From JAFAZJ01 sp050183765 (lineage in GTDB: Bacteria > Pseudomonadota > Alphaproteobacteria > Reyranellales > Reyranellaceae): DNA of 51,983 nucleotides. The translations under genes and the position numbers were made by a program. Within the stretch, counting starts at the first letter, position 1, and the number at the start of each line of letters is the position of its first letter. Below are positions 24,660 to 34,940 of the stretch, one piece after another. The notes under the pieces were generated by a model. The model saw nothing but the letters and a program-made list of their open reading frames with translations, had not been told where the DNA came from and searched no databases. Location: NCBI GenBank assembly GCA_050183765.1, contig JBFXAZ010000031.1, forward strand, positions 1-51,983, written 5' to 3'.

Positions 24660-25231
24660 CGGCGAAGCCGTCGCCGCGCCTCGACGAAGGCGGCGACCTC
24701 CTGCCACGGCTCGATGCGCCACCACGAGCGTGCACGGCCCGAGGGCGAAGCCAGCACGAAGTAGGCGATGTCGCGCAGGCCGGCCTCCAGGGTCGCGACC
24801 ATCTGTGGCGGCTGACGGCCATAGCCGATGTCGCGCACGCCGAAGAACAGCCCGCCGGCGTTCTTGCTGGTGAATGCCACGGCGGCCGGCCGATGCGCCA
24901 GCAGCTTGGCACGCACCGACGCGGCGTCGAGCGCGGCCGGCGTCAGTTCGTGGTCGCTGCCGTACTCGGTCTTGTTGAGATCGGTCAGCCCGATGCCGTG
25001 ACGCAGCACCTCGGGGTAGCGCTCGGGCTCGAAGCGCTCCGGCAGCAGGCCGACGCGATGCAGGGTCGGCCAGAAGGAATTGCCGGGATTGGCGTAGTAG
25101 GCGCGGCGCTTGAACGAGATCGGGCTGGGCGCCGTGCCGCAGAACACGAGATCGAGGCCCGGCGACAGCACGTCGGGCACGAGATGGCGGCTCGGCGCCT
25201 CCTGCTTCAGGCGTTTCATCGGCACGCCCAT
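24656..25231 (-). CDS. Uracil-DNA-glycosylase-superfamily (Mug-like) protein
   Basis: A 191-residue protein of the UDG superfamily, which removes damaged or mismatched bases from DNA. Motif 1 is CGTAPSPISFKRRAYYANPG (about 31-50), followed by NSFWPTLHRVGLLPE, as in the Mug/TDG group; motif 2 is LASPSGRARSWW near the C-terminus. Motif 1 lacks the Asn of GINPG in Mug and reads GTAPS, closer to the G-x-x-P-S form of hypoxanthine glycosylases, so the substrate may differ. ATG at 25231 is chosen; 25219 is an alternative. Confidence 0.8.
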   Translation of the reverse strand: MGVPMKRLKQEAPSRHLVPDVLSPGLDLVFCGTAPSPISFKRRAYYANPGNSFWPTLHRVGLLPERFEPERYPEVLRHGIGLTDLNKTEYGSDHELTPAALDAASVRAKLLAHRPAAVAFTSKNAGGLFFGVRDIGYGRQPPQMVATLEAGLRDIAYFVLASPSGRARSWWRIEPWQEVAAFVEARRRLRR

Positions 25232-25310
25232 GAACGCTTTCCCCGTCTCCGGTTGGTGTCTCGGCGATGACCTTGCGGCGAGGTCGCTTGGCACCCTAGC
25301 ATCCCGGTAC

Positions 25311-26000
25311 ATGACACGAACCGCCCGGCTTGCGACTGCCCTGGTGGCGCACCTCGCTATCGTGGCGCCGTTCGCCTGCGCCGCGCGCGCGGCGCCTTCC
25401 GGCGACGCCGTGCAGCGTGCCGTCGAGCGGGTCTATGGCGCCTCGACCTACCAGCGCGAGATGCCCGACGTGCAGATGGCGCCGCCGCCGCGCCGGCCGC
25501 CGCCCGGCGAGGTGACGGTGCCGCTCGGCGACGGCATCGTGACCTACCTGCTGGGCGGCGTGCTGGTGATCGTGCTGGTGATGATCGCCATGCGCCTGCT
25601 CGGCGGCGGCTGGCGCTGGTCGCGGGCCGACGATAGCGCCGATGCCGTGCCGACGCCGGGCGCGGCGCGCAGCCAGCGTGTCGAGGCCATCGCCCGTCTC
25701 GACGACGCCGACCAGGCGGCCGCCGACGGCGACTGGGCCCAGGCGATCCACATCCTGCTGCTGACCAGCATCGATCGCCTGCGTCGCCAGACCGGCCAGG
25801 GCGTGCCGGTGGCGCTCACCGCGCGCGAGCTGATCCACCATCTGAAGCTCGCCGACCAGGCGCGCGGCGATCTCGCCGCTCTGGTCGGCGCCGCCGAGCT
25901 CTGCCATTTCGGCGGACGCCCGGCCGACCGCGCGCTCTACGACAGCGTGCGCACGCACTACGAACGTCTGTGGCGGATCGCCCCGCAGGAGGCGGCGTGA
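25311..26000 (+). CDS. DUF4129-domain membrane protein
   Basis: A 229-residue protein, first gene of the MoxR cluster. It has an N-terminal signal segment (ATALVAHLAIVAPFACAARA), a central membrane helix (YLLGGVLVIVLVMIAMRLL) and a C-terminal DUF4129 domain (AIARLDDADQAAADGDWAQA through the LYDSVRTHYERL end). DUF4129 proteins often carry a transglutaminase core; this one lacks it and is just the soluble tail. It ends GTGA-overlapped with the next gene. Confidence 0.82.
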   Translation: MTRTARLATALVAHLAIVAPFACAARAAPSGDAVQRAVERVYGASTYQREMPDVQMAPPPRRPPPGEVTVPLGDGIVTYLLGGVLVIVLVMIAMRLLGGGWRWSRADDSADAVPTPGAARSQRVEAIARLDDADQAAADGDWAQAIHILLLTSIDRLRRQTGQGVPVALTARELIHHLKLADQARGDLAALVGAAELCHFGGRPADRALYDSVRTHYERLWRIAPQEAA

Positions 26001-27197
26001 GCGAGGCGCGCACCCATCCGTTCAGCCGACGCACCCTGCTGGGGCTGCTCGGCGTCGCGGCCGCCGCCTTCGTCGCCATGGCCTATTTCGCCATCGACGA
26101 CGACGCGCCGCGCGCCGGCCACGAAGCCGCCGGCACGACCAGCGCCTCGCGCTCGGCCGTCGGCTACCGCGCCTTCATCGAGCTGCTGCGCCAGTTCGAG
26201 CCGCAGGTCATCTCGCGCATGTCGCGCAGCAGCGGCCGCGCCGCGCTGCGCCTGCTGCTGGCGCCGGCCGACAAGGCGGAGGTGCGCTACGTCATCGCCG
26301 CGCGCACCGGGCCGGTGCTGATCGTGCTGCCGAAATGGCGCACCTTGCGCGACGGGTTGTCCGATCGCGTGCGCGCGGCGCATCTGCTGGAGCCCGATAC
26401 GGTGCGCGAGCTCGCGCGCGAGGTCGCGAGGGACATCGACATCGTTCGCCCGCGGACGCTTACGCTGCGGCGCGATTCGGACATTCGCGGCCTGCCCGAG
26501 CTCGGCCATCCGCAGCTCGTGAACTCGCGCCTGCTCTGTCCCTTGCTATCGGCCGCCGAGGGCATGCTGATCGGCCGGCTCTGCGCGCGGCCCGACGTGA
26601 TCGTGCTCGCCGACCCCGACCTGCTGGCCAATCACGGCCTGTGGCGTGGCGAGAACGCGACCGTGGCGATGAACCTGGTCAGCCGCATCCGCGGCAGCGG
26701 CCCGCTGATCCTCGCGCTGGAATCGGATGCGGCCGCGGCGGCCGCCTCGCGCAACATCTGGCGGCTGGCGGTGACGCCGCCCTTCCTCGCCATCACCATC
26801 GGCTTCGCCATCGCGGCCGCCGTGGCGCTGTGGATGGCGGCGCTGCGCTTCGGCCCGCCGGCGAAGGACTCCGCCACGCCCGCCGTCGGCATCTTCACCC
26901 TGATCGATGTCGGCGCCGGCCTGCTGCACGCGCGCAGCCATGGCGGGCGCGTGCTGCGCCGCTACGCCGAGCTGCAGGCGCTCGACCTCGGCCGCCGCCT
27001 GCACGCGCCCAAGGCCACGACCAGCCCGACCGGGATCGGCGTCTGGCTCGACGCGTCGCGGCGGCGGCGCACCCCGGGTCCGGGCTACGGCGAGCTGATG
27101 CGCGAGGTCGATCAGCTCGACCGTGCGCCGAAGGCCGATCCGGCCGCCATCGTCGCGACGGCCGGCCGCCTGTTCCGCTGGTGGGAGGATTCGCTGC

Positions 27198-27208
<11 letters not shown>
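25997..27208 (+). CDS. DUF4350-domain membrane protein
   Basis: A 403-residue protein starting with GTG at 25997, overlapping the stop of the DUF4129 gene (GTGA) and preceded by GGAGG. It has an N-terminal signal-anchor (RTLLGLLGVAAAAFVAMAYF), a domain beginning SAVGYRAFIELLRQFEPQV that matches DUF4350, and a second hydrophobic helix (FLAITIGFAIAAAVALWMAALRF) near residue 270, followed by a cytosolic tail. The conserved family role is unknown; it is a standing partner of MoxR and DUF58 genes. Confidence 0.82.
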
Positions 27209-28154
<946 letters not shown>

Positions 28155-28186
28155 TGCGCCCGGGGCTGTCGCATATGGCGTTCATT

Positions 28187-28340
28187 CCTTCTCCCCGCGA
28201 AGGCGGGGAGAAGGTGCCGAGCGTCAGCGAGGCGGATGAGGGGCTTCCCCGCGCAACAACGAAGGCCATCGCTGCTGAACTGCCGCGAAGCCCCTCATCC
28301 GCCCTTCGGGCACCTTCTCCCCGCCTTCGCGGGGAGAAGG
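28187..28340. repeat. Large palindromic intergenic repeat (element 2) inside the MoxR operon
   Basis: Left arm 28187-28246 and right arm 28287-28340 are inverted copies: CCTTCTCCCCGCGAAGGCGG outwards and GCGGATGAGGGGCTTC at the inner ends. Each outer block is also its own small hairpin. It has the same architecture as element 1 (2641-2766). It separates the MoxR stop (28154) from the DUF58 start (28348), an otherwise unbroken operon, and could alter expression or mRNA stability of the downstream genes. Confidence 0.85.
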
Positions 28341-28347
28341 GGGCCTG

Positions 28348-29661
28348 ATGCGGCCGACGTCCCGCGCGCTGCTGATCGTCGCCATCGCGGCGGCGCTGGC
28401 GCTGCCGTGGGCGTTGATCCTCGAGGCGTGGTGGGAGACGGCGCTGGCGTTGCCGCTGACCGCCCTGCTGGCGCTGGCGCTCGACGCGGCGCTGGCGCCG
28501 GCCAGCCGAGGCGTGCGCGTCGAGGCCAGCACGCCGGAGATGCTCTACATCGGCACCGACGGTGCGCTCTCGGTGCGCGTGGCCGCGCCGGCCGGCAATA
28601 TCGGCGGCGGGCGCTGCGTCGTGCTGCCCGAGGTCTCGGGGCCGTTGCGCGATCTGGGCGCCACCAGCGTCGACTGGCGCGCCACGGCGGAGGCGACGGC
28701 CGACTGGAAGCTGTCGGCGACGCGGCGCGGCGAAGGCCGGCTGGAGCGCATCTGGCTGCTGTGGACCGGGCCGCTGGGCCTGATGGCGATCCATCACCGC
28801 GTCGATATCGGCCGCGTCGTCGCCGCAGTGCCCGACATCGCCGCGGTCCGGCAGCTGGCGCTGAAATTCGCCCAGCGCGACGCGTTCTTCGGGCAGAAGC
28901 CCATGCGCCAGCAGGGCGACGGCAGCGAGTACAGGGCGCTGCGCGAATACGTGCCGGGCTTCGACCATCGCGCGATGGACTGGAAGACCTCGGCCAGGCA
29001 CCGCCGGCTGATGTGCAAGGAGTTCTACACCGAGCGCAACCAGCAGGTCGTCTTCGCCTTCGACACAGGCCACCTGATGAGCCAGCCGCTGGGCGGCGTG
29101 CCGCGGCTCGACCACGCCATCAACGCCGGCCTGCAGATGGCCTACATGTCGCTGCGCGCCGGCGATCGCGTGGGCGTCTTCGGCTTCGACGCGCGCGTGC
29201 GCCACTACGCCGAGCCGCTCGGCAATGTCGCGAACTTCGCCCATGTCCAGCGCCAGATGGCGCGGCTGGAGTACCGCGCCGAGGAGAGCAACTACACGCT
29301 GGCGCTGATGGACCTGATGGGCCGACTCAAGCGGCGCAGCCTGATCGTGGTGATGACCGACTTCGTCGATTCGGTCACCGCCGAGCTGATGATCGACAAT
29401 CTCGGCCGGCTCTCGGCCCGCCATCTCGTGCTGTTCGTCGTGCTGCGCGACCGCGCGCTCAGCGGGCTGGTCGAGGCGCGGCCCGACAGCTTCCCGACCT
29501 TGGCGCGCGCCGTGCTGGCGCAGGACCTGATGGGCGAGCGCGAGATCGTGCTGCAGCGCCTGCGCCGCCTGGGCATCCAGTGCCTGGAGACCGAGCCGGC
29601 GCGGCTGGGCATCGAGCTGATCAACCGCTACCTCGAGATCAAGCGACGGGAGCTCCTGTGA
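28348..29661 (+). CDS. DUF58 protein (vWA-like), MoxR partner
   Basis: A 437-residue protein with two N-terminal membrane helices (ALLIVAIAAALALPWALIL and the following LALPLTALLALALDAAL) and the DUF58 core signature GSEYRALREYVPGFDHRAMD and WKTSARHRRLMCKEF (about 192-226). The von Willebrand-like fold follows, but the metal-binding DxSxS is degenerate (AFDTGHLM). DUF58 proteins associate with MoxR. The start ATG follows the palindromic repeat directly. Confidence 0.92.
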   Translation: MRPTSRALLIVAIAAALALPWALILEAWWETALALPLTALLALALDAALAPASRGVRVEASTPEMLYIGTDGALSVRVAAPAGNIGGGRCVVLPEVSGPLRDLGATSVDWRATAEATADWKLSATRRGEGRLERIWLLWTGPLGLMAIHHRVDIGRVVAAVPDIAAVRQLALKFAQRDAFFGQKPMRQQGDGSEYRALREYVPGFDHRAMDWKTSARHRRLMCKEFYTERNQQVVFAFDTGHLMSQPLGGVPRLDHAINAGLQMAYMSLRAGDRVGVFGFDARVRHYAEPLGNVANFAHVQRQMARLEYRAEESNYTLALMDLMGRLKRRSLIVVMTDFVDSVTAELMIDNLGRLSARHLVLFVVLRDRALSGLVEARPDSFPTLARAVLAQDLMGEREIVLQRLRRLGIQCLETEPARLGIELINRYLEIKRRELL

Positions 29662-29662
29662 G

Positions 29663-30655
29663 ATGGCGCTGGAGCTGAGAAGCGCGCAGTTCCGCCGCGA
29701 GCGCGAGGCCGCCTGGCGCGAGCTCGAGACGTTGATCGATCGCGTCGACCAGTCGGGCATCGACTCGCTCGACGGCCACGCGCTGGCGCGCCTGCCGGTG
29801 CTCTATCGCGCCACGCTGTCGGGCCTGTCGGTGGCGCGCGCCACCTCGCTCGATCGCAATCTGCTGGCCTATCTCGAGGCGCTCAGCGCGCGCGCCTATC
29901 TCTGCGTCTACGGCGTGCGCGAGGATCCCGGCGGGCTGTTCGCCAATTTCTTCGCCCGGCAGCTGCCGCAGGCGGTGCGCGACAGCTGGCGGCAGATCGC
30001 GATCATCGCCTTCGTCGTCTTCGGCAGCGCGCTGGCCGCCTATCTGCTGACCATGGCCGACCCGGCCTACTACCACGCCTTCGTCTCGCCATCGTTGCAG
30101 CAGGGCCGCTCGCCCGAGGCCTCGACAGAGGCGCTGCGCGCCACCCTGCAGGGCGGCGGTGGCGGCGATGCGCTGGCGGCCTTCGCCGCGCGGCTGTTCT
30201 CGCACAATGCGCAGATCGGCATGCTGAGCTTCGCGCTGGGCTTCGTCGTCGGCGCGCCGAGCATCGTGCTGATGATCCACAACGGCACCATGCTGGGCGC
30301 CTTCGTCGCGCTGTTCCACAGCCACGGCCTGCTGATCGAGGCCGGCGGCTGGCTGTCGGTGCACGGGCCGACCGAATTCGCCGCCCTGATCCTGAGCGCC
30401 GCGGCCGGGCTGCGGCTGGCCGGCGCGGTGATCTTCGCCGGGCGCGAGCCGCGGATGGTGCGGCTGGCGCGCGAAGGCCGCGCCGCGGCGCTGGTGATGA
30501 TGGGTGCCGTGGTGCTGTTCCTGCTGGCCGGCGTGCTGGAAGGCTTCGGCCGGCAGATGATCGTCGACACCGCCGCGCGCTACCTCGTGGGCTGGAGCGT
30601 GTTCGCGCTGCTGCTCGCCTATGTCCTGCTCGCTGGCCGCGAGGTGCGGCGATGA
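29663..30655 (+). CDS. Stage II sporulation protein M-like (DUF95) membrane protein
   Basis: A 330-residue protein of the SpoIIM family found in non-sporulating bacteria next to MoxR and RDD genes. A soluble N-terminal part (about 1-110) precedes several membrane helices (QIAIIAFVVFGSALAAYLL, FALGFVVGAPSIVLMIHNGT, LILSAAAGLRLAGAVIF and two C-terminal helices). FALGFVVGAPSIVLM and the GVLEGFGRQ block are family patterns. It starts one base after the DUF58 stop and ends ATGA-overlapped with the RDD gene. Confidence 0.86.
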   Translation: MALELRSAQFRREREAAWRELETLIDRVDQSGIDSLDGHALARLPVLYRATLSGLSVARATSLDRNLLAYLEALSARAYLCVYGVREDPGGLFANFFARQLPQAVRDSWRQIAIIAFVVFGSALAAYLLTMADPAYYHAFVSPSLQQGRSPEASTEALRATLQGGGGGDALAAFAARLFSHNAQIGMLSFALGFVVGAPSIVLMIHNGTMLGAFVALFHSHGLLIEAGGWLSVHGPTEFAALILSAAAGLRLAGAVIFAGREPRMVRLAREGRAAALVMMGAVVLFLLAGVLEGFGRQMIVDTAARYLVGWSVFALLLAYVLLAGREVRR

Positions 30656-31536
30656 CCGACGCGATGGTCCTCGATCCGCAGGTGCCCGATCCGCGGCGGC
30701 GCGAACTGACGACGCCGGAGGGCGTGCTGGTGCACGTGCGGCTGGCGAGCATCGGCGAGCGGGTGGGCGCGCTGGCGATCGACATCGTCGTGCTGGTCAT
30801 CGGCTTCATCGCCATCATTGCGGCGGTCGTCCTCGGCGGCGGCCATCTCGGCATCGCCTTCGCCACGCTGATGCTCTTCCTGCTGCGCTGCTTCTACTTC
30901 ACGCTGTTCGAGCTGGCGTGGAACGGCCGTACGCTCGGCAAGCGCGCCACACGCCTGCGCGTGGTGAACCGGCGCGGCGGCGCCCTGGCGCCCTCGGCGG
31001 TGATCGCGCGCAACCTGATGCGCGAGGTCGAGCTGTTCATGCCGATCTCGCTGGCCATCGCCACCCCGGCGGCGCTGTCCACCGGCCGCCTGGAATACGT
31101 CGCGGCCTTCATCTGGGTCGCCGCCCTGGCCTGCCTGCCGCTGTTCAACCGCGACCGGCTGCGCGCCGGCGACATGGTGGCCGGCACCTGGGTGATCGCC
31201 GAGCCCAGGCCGGCGCTGCTGCCCGATCTGTCGCGCAGCACCGGCGCCGCAGCCGCGGCCGAGCAGCCCTATCGGTTCACGCCGGCGCAGCTCGCGGTCT
31301 ACGGCGTCAAGGAGCTGCAGGTGCTCGAGGAATTGCTGCGCGCTACCCACCAGGACGTCCATGCCGCTCGCCGCGACGTGGCGCAGCGCATCATCAAGCG
31401 CATCGGCTACGAGGTGCCCGACCAGCGGGAATTCAACGCCACGCGCTTCCTCGAGGCGTTCTACGCCGCCCAACGTGGCCGGCTGGAAACCGACCTCGCC
31501 TTCGGCCGCCGCAAGCGCGACAAGTTCGATCGGTGA
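30652..31536 (+). CDS. RDD-family membrane protein with C-terminal extension
   Basis: A 294-residue protein. Residues about 35-185 carry the RDD domain with its arginine and two aspartates (LASIGERVGALAIDIVVL; NGRTLGKRATRLRVVNRRGG; FNRDRLRAGDMVAGTWVI), three to four membrane helices. The C-terminal 100 residues are soluble (QLAVYGVKELQVLEELLR, then a basic tail) and are shared by RDD proteins in MoxR-type clusters. Last gene of the cluster. Confidence 0.88.
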   Translation: MTDAMVLDPQVPDPRRRELTTPEGVLVHVRLASIGERVGALAIDIVVLVIGFIAIIAAVVLGGGHLGIAFATLMLFLLRCFYFTLFELAWNGRTLGKRATRLRVVNRRGGALAPSAVIARNLMREVELFMPISLAIATPAALSTGRLEYVAAFIWVAALACLPLFNRDRLRAGDMVAGTWVIAEPRPALLPDLSRSTGAAAAAEQPYRFTPAQLAVYGVKELQVLEELLRATHQDVHAARRDVAQRIIKRIGYEVPDQREFNATRFLEAFYAAQRGRLETDLAFGRRKRDKFDR

Positions 31537-31540
31537 GATC

Positions 31541-31575
31541 TTCCCTCGCCCCGCTTGCGGTAAGAGGGAGGGACC
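31541..31575. repeat. Degenerate palindrome (element 5) between convergent genes
   Basis: TTCCCTCGCCCCGCTTGCGG followed by taagAGGGAGGGACC is a partly eroded hairpin of the kind seen in elements 1 and 2 (CCTTC/GGAGG-type outer blocks). It sits exactly between the RDD stop (31536, plus) and the stop of the convergent membrane protein gene (31586, minus). Confidence 0.5.
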
Positions 31576-31585
31576 CGGAGTCAGC

Positions 31586-32305
31586 TCAATCGAACACCGA
31601 GGCGATGCTCTCGATGTCGGCGCCTTCCTTGTCGCGGCGCAGGAAGTAGTACAGCACGCCCGACAGCGACGACATGTAGGCCTGCAGGACGCCGCCCACG
31701 ATCCACATCACGATGAACACCATGGGCATGTTGCTTGCCCCGGTTGCGCCGACCAGCGCGAAGGCGATGCCGATGGCGATCGCCATGACCACGATCCACG
31801 ACACGACCATCACACCGAAGACGCGCCAGCGCCGGCCTTCGGTGAGATTCGAGCTGCGGGTGAACGAGGCGCCGACGCCGGAGCGCTCGATCACCGCGGC
31901 GGGAATCGCCACCGCCCACATGGTCATCAGGAACAGGCCCGGGACGATCAGCAGGATCATGCCGAGGCCGATGCCGAGGCCGGCCAGGATCGCCACGCCG
32001 ATCGCCGCCGGCCGCCGGATGATGCCCTGGCTCAGGCACTCGCCAATGCCGACCTTGGTGCCGCGCAACGACTGCACCGTGCCGTAGATCAGGGTGATGG
32101 TGACCACCTGGCCCAGCACGAGGTCGACGATGGTCTTCACCAGCTCCGGCACGCCGGCCAAGGTCAGCAGCAGGCTGGGCAGTCCGATCAGCAACGCCAG
32201 CCCGACGAAGGGCACGAAATTGCCGAATACCGTGCTGAACGCCGTGCCGATGGCGGAACCTACAGTCCAGTCGAAGCTGCTCGGCCTCGCATCGCTCATA
32301 GCCAT
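31586..32305 (-). CDS. YciC/GPDPase-membrane-domain-like protein, copy 1
   Basis: A 239-residue membrane protein with about six helices. It matches the YciC / glycerophosphodiesterase-membrane-domain pattern: LIGLPSLLLTLAGVP, TLIYGTVQSLRGTKVGIGEC, LLIVPGLFLMTMWAVAIPAAVIE and RSSNLTEGRRWRVFGV. It is a close paralogue of the next gene upstream, with the same FDW...GTAF start and LRRDKEGADIE...VFD end. ATG at 32305 is chosen by comparison with the paralogue. Function unknown. Confidence 0.78.
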   Translation of the reverse strand: MAMSDARPSSFDWTVGSAIGTAFSTVFGNFVPFVGLALLIGLPSLLLTLAGVPELVKTIVDLVLGQVVTITLIYGTVQSLRGTKVGIGECLSQGIIRRPAAIGVAILAGLGIGLGMILLIVPGLFLMTMWAVAIPAAVIERSGVGASFTRSSNLTEGRRWRVFGVMVVSWIVVMAIAIGIAFALVGATGASNMPMVFIVMWIVGGVLQAYMSSLSGVLYYFLRRDKEGADIESIASVFD

Positions 32306-32387
32306 GTCGATGTCCACTTCAAAATGGCTGTGAAACGCCACGTTAACATGGCCGCCATCGGCCAACCAGCGCAGGCGCCGCGAAAGG

Positions 32388-33119
32388 TCAATCGAACACC
32401 GCGGCGATGGTCTCGATATCGGCGCCTTCCTTGTCGCGCCGCAGGAAGTAGTAGAGGACGCCCGACAGCGCCGACAGATAGGCCTGCAGGATGCTGGCGA
32501 CGATCCACATCGGTATCAGCGAGATCCACCAGCGACCGCCGCGGGTGACGCCGAGCAGCGGGACGACGACGGCGGCAAAGACCATCACGTAGGCGATGGC
32601 GTAGATCAGCCACGACAGCGCGAGCGTGCCGAAGACGCGCCAGCGGCGATCCCGGGTGAGGCTGGCGCTGCGGGCGAAGGACGTGCCGATCCCCGCGTTC
32701 TCGACGACGGCGACGGGTATCGCCACGGCCCAGACCGATGCCAGGATCAGTCCGGGGACGATCAGCAGGCCAAGACCCAGGACGTAGGCGATGACGCTGA
32801 GGACCGCCACGCCGATCGCGGCCGGCAGCCGGCTGAAGCCCTGGCCGAAGCACTCCCGGATCCCGGCCTTGCGGCCGCGCAGCGACTGCACCGTCGCGTA
32901 GATCAGGATGATCGTCACGATCTGGCCGATCACCAGGTCGATCACGAGCGTCAGCCACAACGGCACGCCGGTCCTGGCCAGCAGGAAGCGCGGCGTGCCG
33001 ATCAGCAGGGACAGCCCGACGAACGGCACGACATTGCGGAACACCGTGGCGAACGATGTGCCGATGGCCGTGCCGATGCCCCAGTCGAAGCGGCTTGGCG
33101 TCGCCTCGGTGATGGCCAC
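32388..33119 (-). CDS. YciC/GPDPase-membrane-domain-like protein, copy 2
   Basis: A 243-residue paralogue of the preceding gene, starting MAITEATPSRFDWG and ending LRRDKEGADIETIAAVFD. The same six-helix layout, LIVPGLILASVWAVAIPVAVVE and SASLTRDRRWRVFGT blocks are present. The pair indicates a recent tandem duplication, with the second half more diverged (GGRWWISLIP versus NMPMVFIVMW). It begins 21 bases after the acyl-CoA dehydrogenase stop, so it may belong to the same minus-strand transcript. Confidence 0.78.
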   Translation of the reverse strand: MAITEATPSRFDWGIGTAIGTSFATVFRNVVPFVGLSLLIGTPRFLLARTGVPLWLTLVIDLVIGQIVTIILIYATVQSLRGRKAGIRECFGQGFSRLPAAIGVAVLSVIAYVLGLGLLIVPGLILASVWAVAIPVAVVENAGIGTSFARSASLTRDRRWRVFGTLALSWLIYAIAYVMVFAAVVVPLLGVTRGGRWWISLIPMWIVASILQAYLSALSGVLYYFLRRDKEGADIETIAAVFD

Positions 33120-33140
33120 CGCGCGTCCCCGCGGCCGTCG

Positions 33141-34940
33141 TCAGGCGACCAGGGCCTGCGCCGCCGAGAGCGCGACCGGCCGGTCGGAGAGCAGCAGGTC
33201 GGTGGCCTTCTCCTCCCACTCGTCGCGCGCCAGCGAGAGCGGATCGCGCGCCGTCAGGCGATGCTCGACCACCATCCGCGCCAGCAACAGGCGCCGCGCG
33301 TCGCCGCCGCGGCTGCCCAGGCTCGCGCCTTCGCTGGCCAGCAACGCCGCCGTCGCGGCGTGATACAACGCCCCGGCGGCGACGCGGCTGCGGTTCTCGA
33401 GCGCCGGATCGGCGGCGACGCGTTCGGCATAATCGGCGGCACGGCCGATCGCGGCATTGAGCGCACCGCGGAACTGGCCGGGCAGGCTCGAGCCCTTGCC
33501 CAGCATGTCGGCGAGCGCCTCCTGCATCACGCGGTGGCCGTTGGCCTTGCCCACGGCGCGGCTCACCACGTCGAGCGCGTTGATGCTGCTGGTGCCTTCC
33601 CACAGCGTGCCGATCTGCGCGTCGCGCACCAGCCGCGCGTTGACCCATTCCTCGATGTAGCCGACGCCGCCGCGCACCTCGAGCGAATGGCTGGCGACGC
33701 GGATGTTGTCGCGGCAGGCGCGGTACTTGAACACGGGCGTGAGGATGCGCAGCAGGTCGGCGGCGGCACGGTCGCCCTGATCGGCGCGGCCCATGGTGGC
33801 GGCCGACCACATCGCCATGGACAGCGCCTGCTCGGTCGGCACCATGATCTTCATCAGCTGCCGGCGCATCAGCGGGAAGGCGTCGATGGTGCTGCCGAAG
33901 GCGCGCCGGCGGCGCGCCACCATCAGCGCCTCGTTGAGGCAGCGGCGCATCATCGAGGCGGCGCGCACGCCGTGCGACAGGCGCGAGAGGTTCACCTGCT
34001 CCATCATCTGCTTGAAGCCCAGGCGCACGTCGCCGATCAGGTATGCCGTGGCGCCGTTGAGCACGATCTCGCCCGAGGCCATCGAGCGCGTGCCCAGCTT
34101 GTCCTTCAGGCGCACGATGCGATAGGCGTTGCGCGAGCCGTCATCGAGATGACGCGGCAGCGCGAACAGGCCCAGCCCCCGGGTGCCGGCGGCGGCGCCG
34201 CGCGGCCGTGCCAGCATCACCGCGACATCGGCGTCGGCATGGCTGCAGAACCATTTGTCGCCGTGCAGCTTCCAGCGCTCGACGCCGTCGGCGCCGACAC
34301 CCACCGGCTCGGCCTCGGTCTCCAGCGCGCCGACATCGGAGCCGCCGGCCTTCTCGGTCATGAACTGGGTGCCCTTGAGCATCGTGCCCATGTCGGTCGA
34401 CAGCAGGCGCTCGAGCAGCTTGGCCTTCAATGCATCGGAGCCATACTTCCTGATGATGAAGTTCGAGGTGTCCGAGACCGAGATCGGGCACATCAGCCCG
34501 AACTCGCCCTGCACGAAGAGATAGGTGAAACCGTACTTCACCAGCGGCGGCGCGCGCTCGGGCATGCCGAGCACCCCGGCACGATGGCTCATCGCGTGCA
34601 TGCCGAAATCGCCGAAGGCGATCTGCTCCATGGCGCGGTAGGCGGGATGGTACTCGATCCACTCCTCGTCGCGGCCGAAACGGTCGCGCGCATGCAGCAC
34701 GGGACCATGCTTGTCGGCGACATCGGCCAGCTCGTCGAGCCGGCCGCCGGCGATCTCGCCCATGCGGTCGAAATGCGGCTCGATGCGGCTGCGCCATTCC
34801 GCGTCCATGTACAGCGAGAGCAGATCGCGGAACGAGGAATCGACGCGATAGAAGTTCTGGCCCCGGCAATCGGGCGCGATGTAGCGCGCGCCGAAGGGCT
34901 TGGCCTCTTCCAGGCGCCAGCGGGCGCTGTCGTCAGGCAT
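33141..34940 (-). CDS. AidB-like acyl-CoA dehydrogenase
   Basis: A 599-residue FAD-dependent acyl-CoA dehydrogenase of the long AidB/ACAD-like type. The flavin/substrate block is FMTEKAGGSDVGALETEA (about 192-208), and WEGTSSINALDVV is the C-terminal signature seen in AidB (WEG-x4-LD). LKDKLGTRSMASGEIVLNGA is the middle-domain strand. AidB-like proteins oxidise isovaleryl-type CoA esters and some bind DNA during alkylation stress; the activity here is unknown. It overlaps the sirtuin gene by 8 bases at its start. Confidence 0.92.
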   Translation of the reverse strand: MPDDSARWRLEEAKPFGARYIAPDCRGQNFYRVDSSFRDLLSLYMDAEWRSRIEPHFDRMGEIAGGRLDELADVADKHGPVLHARDRFGRDEEWIEYHPAYRAMEQIAFGDFGMHAMSHRAGVLGMPERAPPLVKYGFTYLFVQGEFGLMCPISVSDTSNFIIRKYGSDALKAKLLERLLSTDMGTMLKGTQFMTEKAGGSDVGALETEAEPVGVGADGVERWKLHGDKWFCSHADADVAVMLARPRGAAAGTRGLGLFALPRHLDDGSRNAYRIVRLKDKLGTRSMASGEIVLNGATAYLIGDVRLGFKQMMEQVNLSRLSHGVRAASMMRRCLNEALMVARRRRAFGSTIDAFPLMRRQLMKIMVPTEQALSMAMWSAATMGRADQGDRAAADLLRILTPVFKYRACRDNIRVASHSLEVRGGVGYIEEWVNARLVRDAQIGTLWEGTSSINALDVVSRAVGKANGHRVMQEALADMLGKGSSLPGQFRGALNAAIGRAADYAERVAADPALENRSRVAAGALYHAATAALLASEGASLGSRGGDARRLLLARMVVEHRLTARDPLSLARDEWEEKATDLLLSDRPVALSAAQALVA

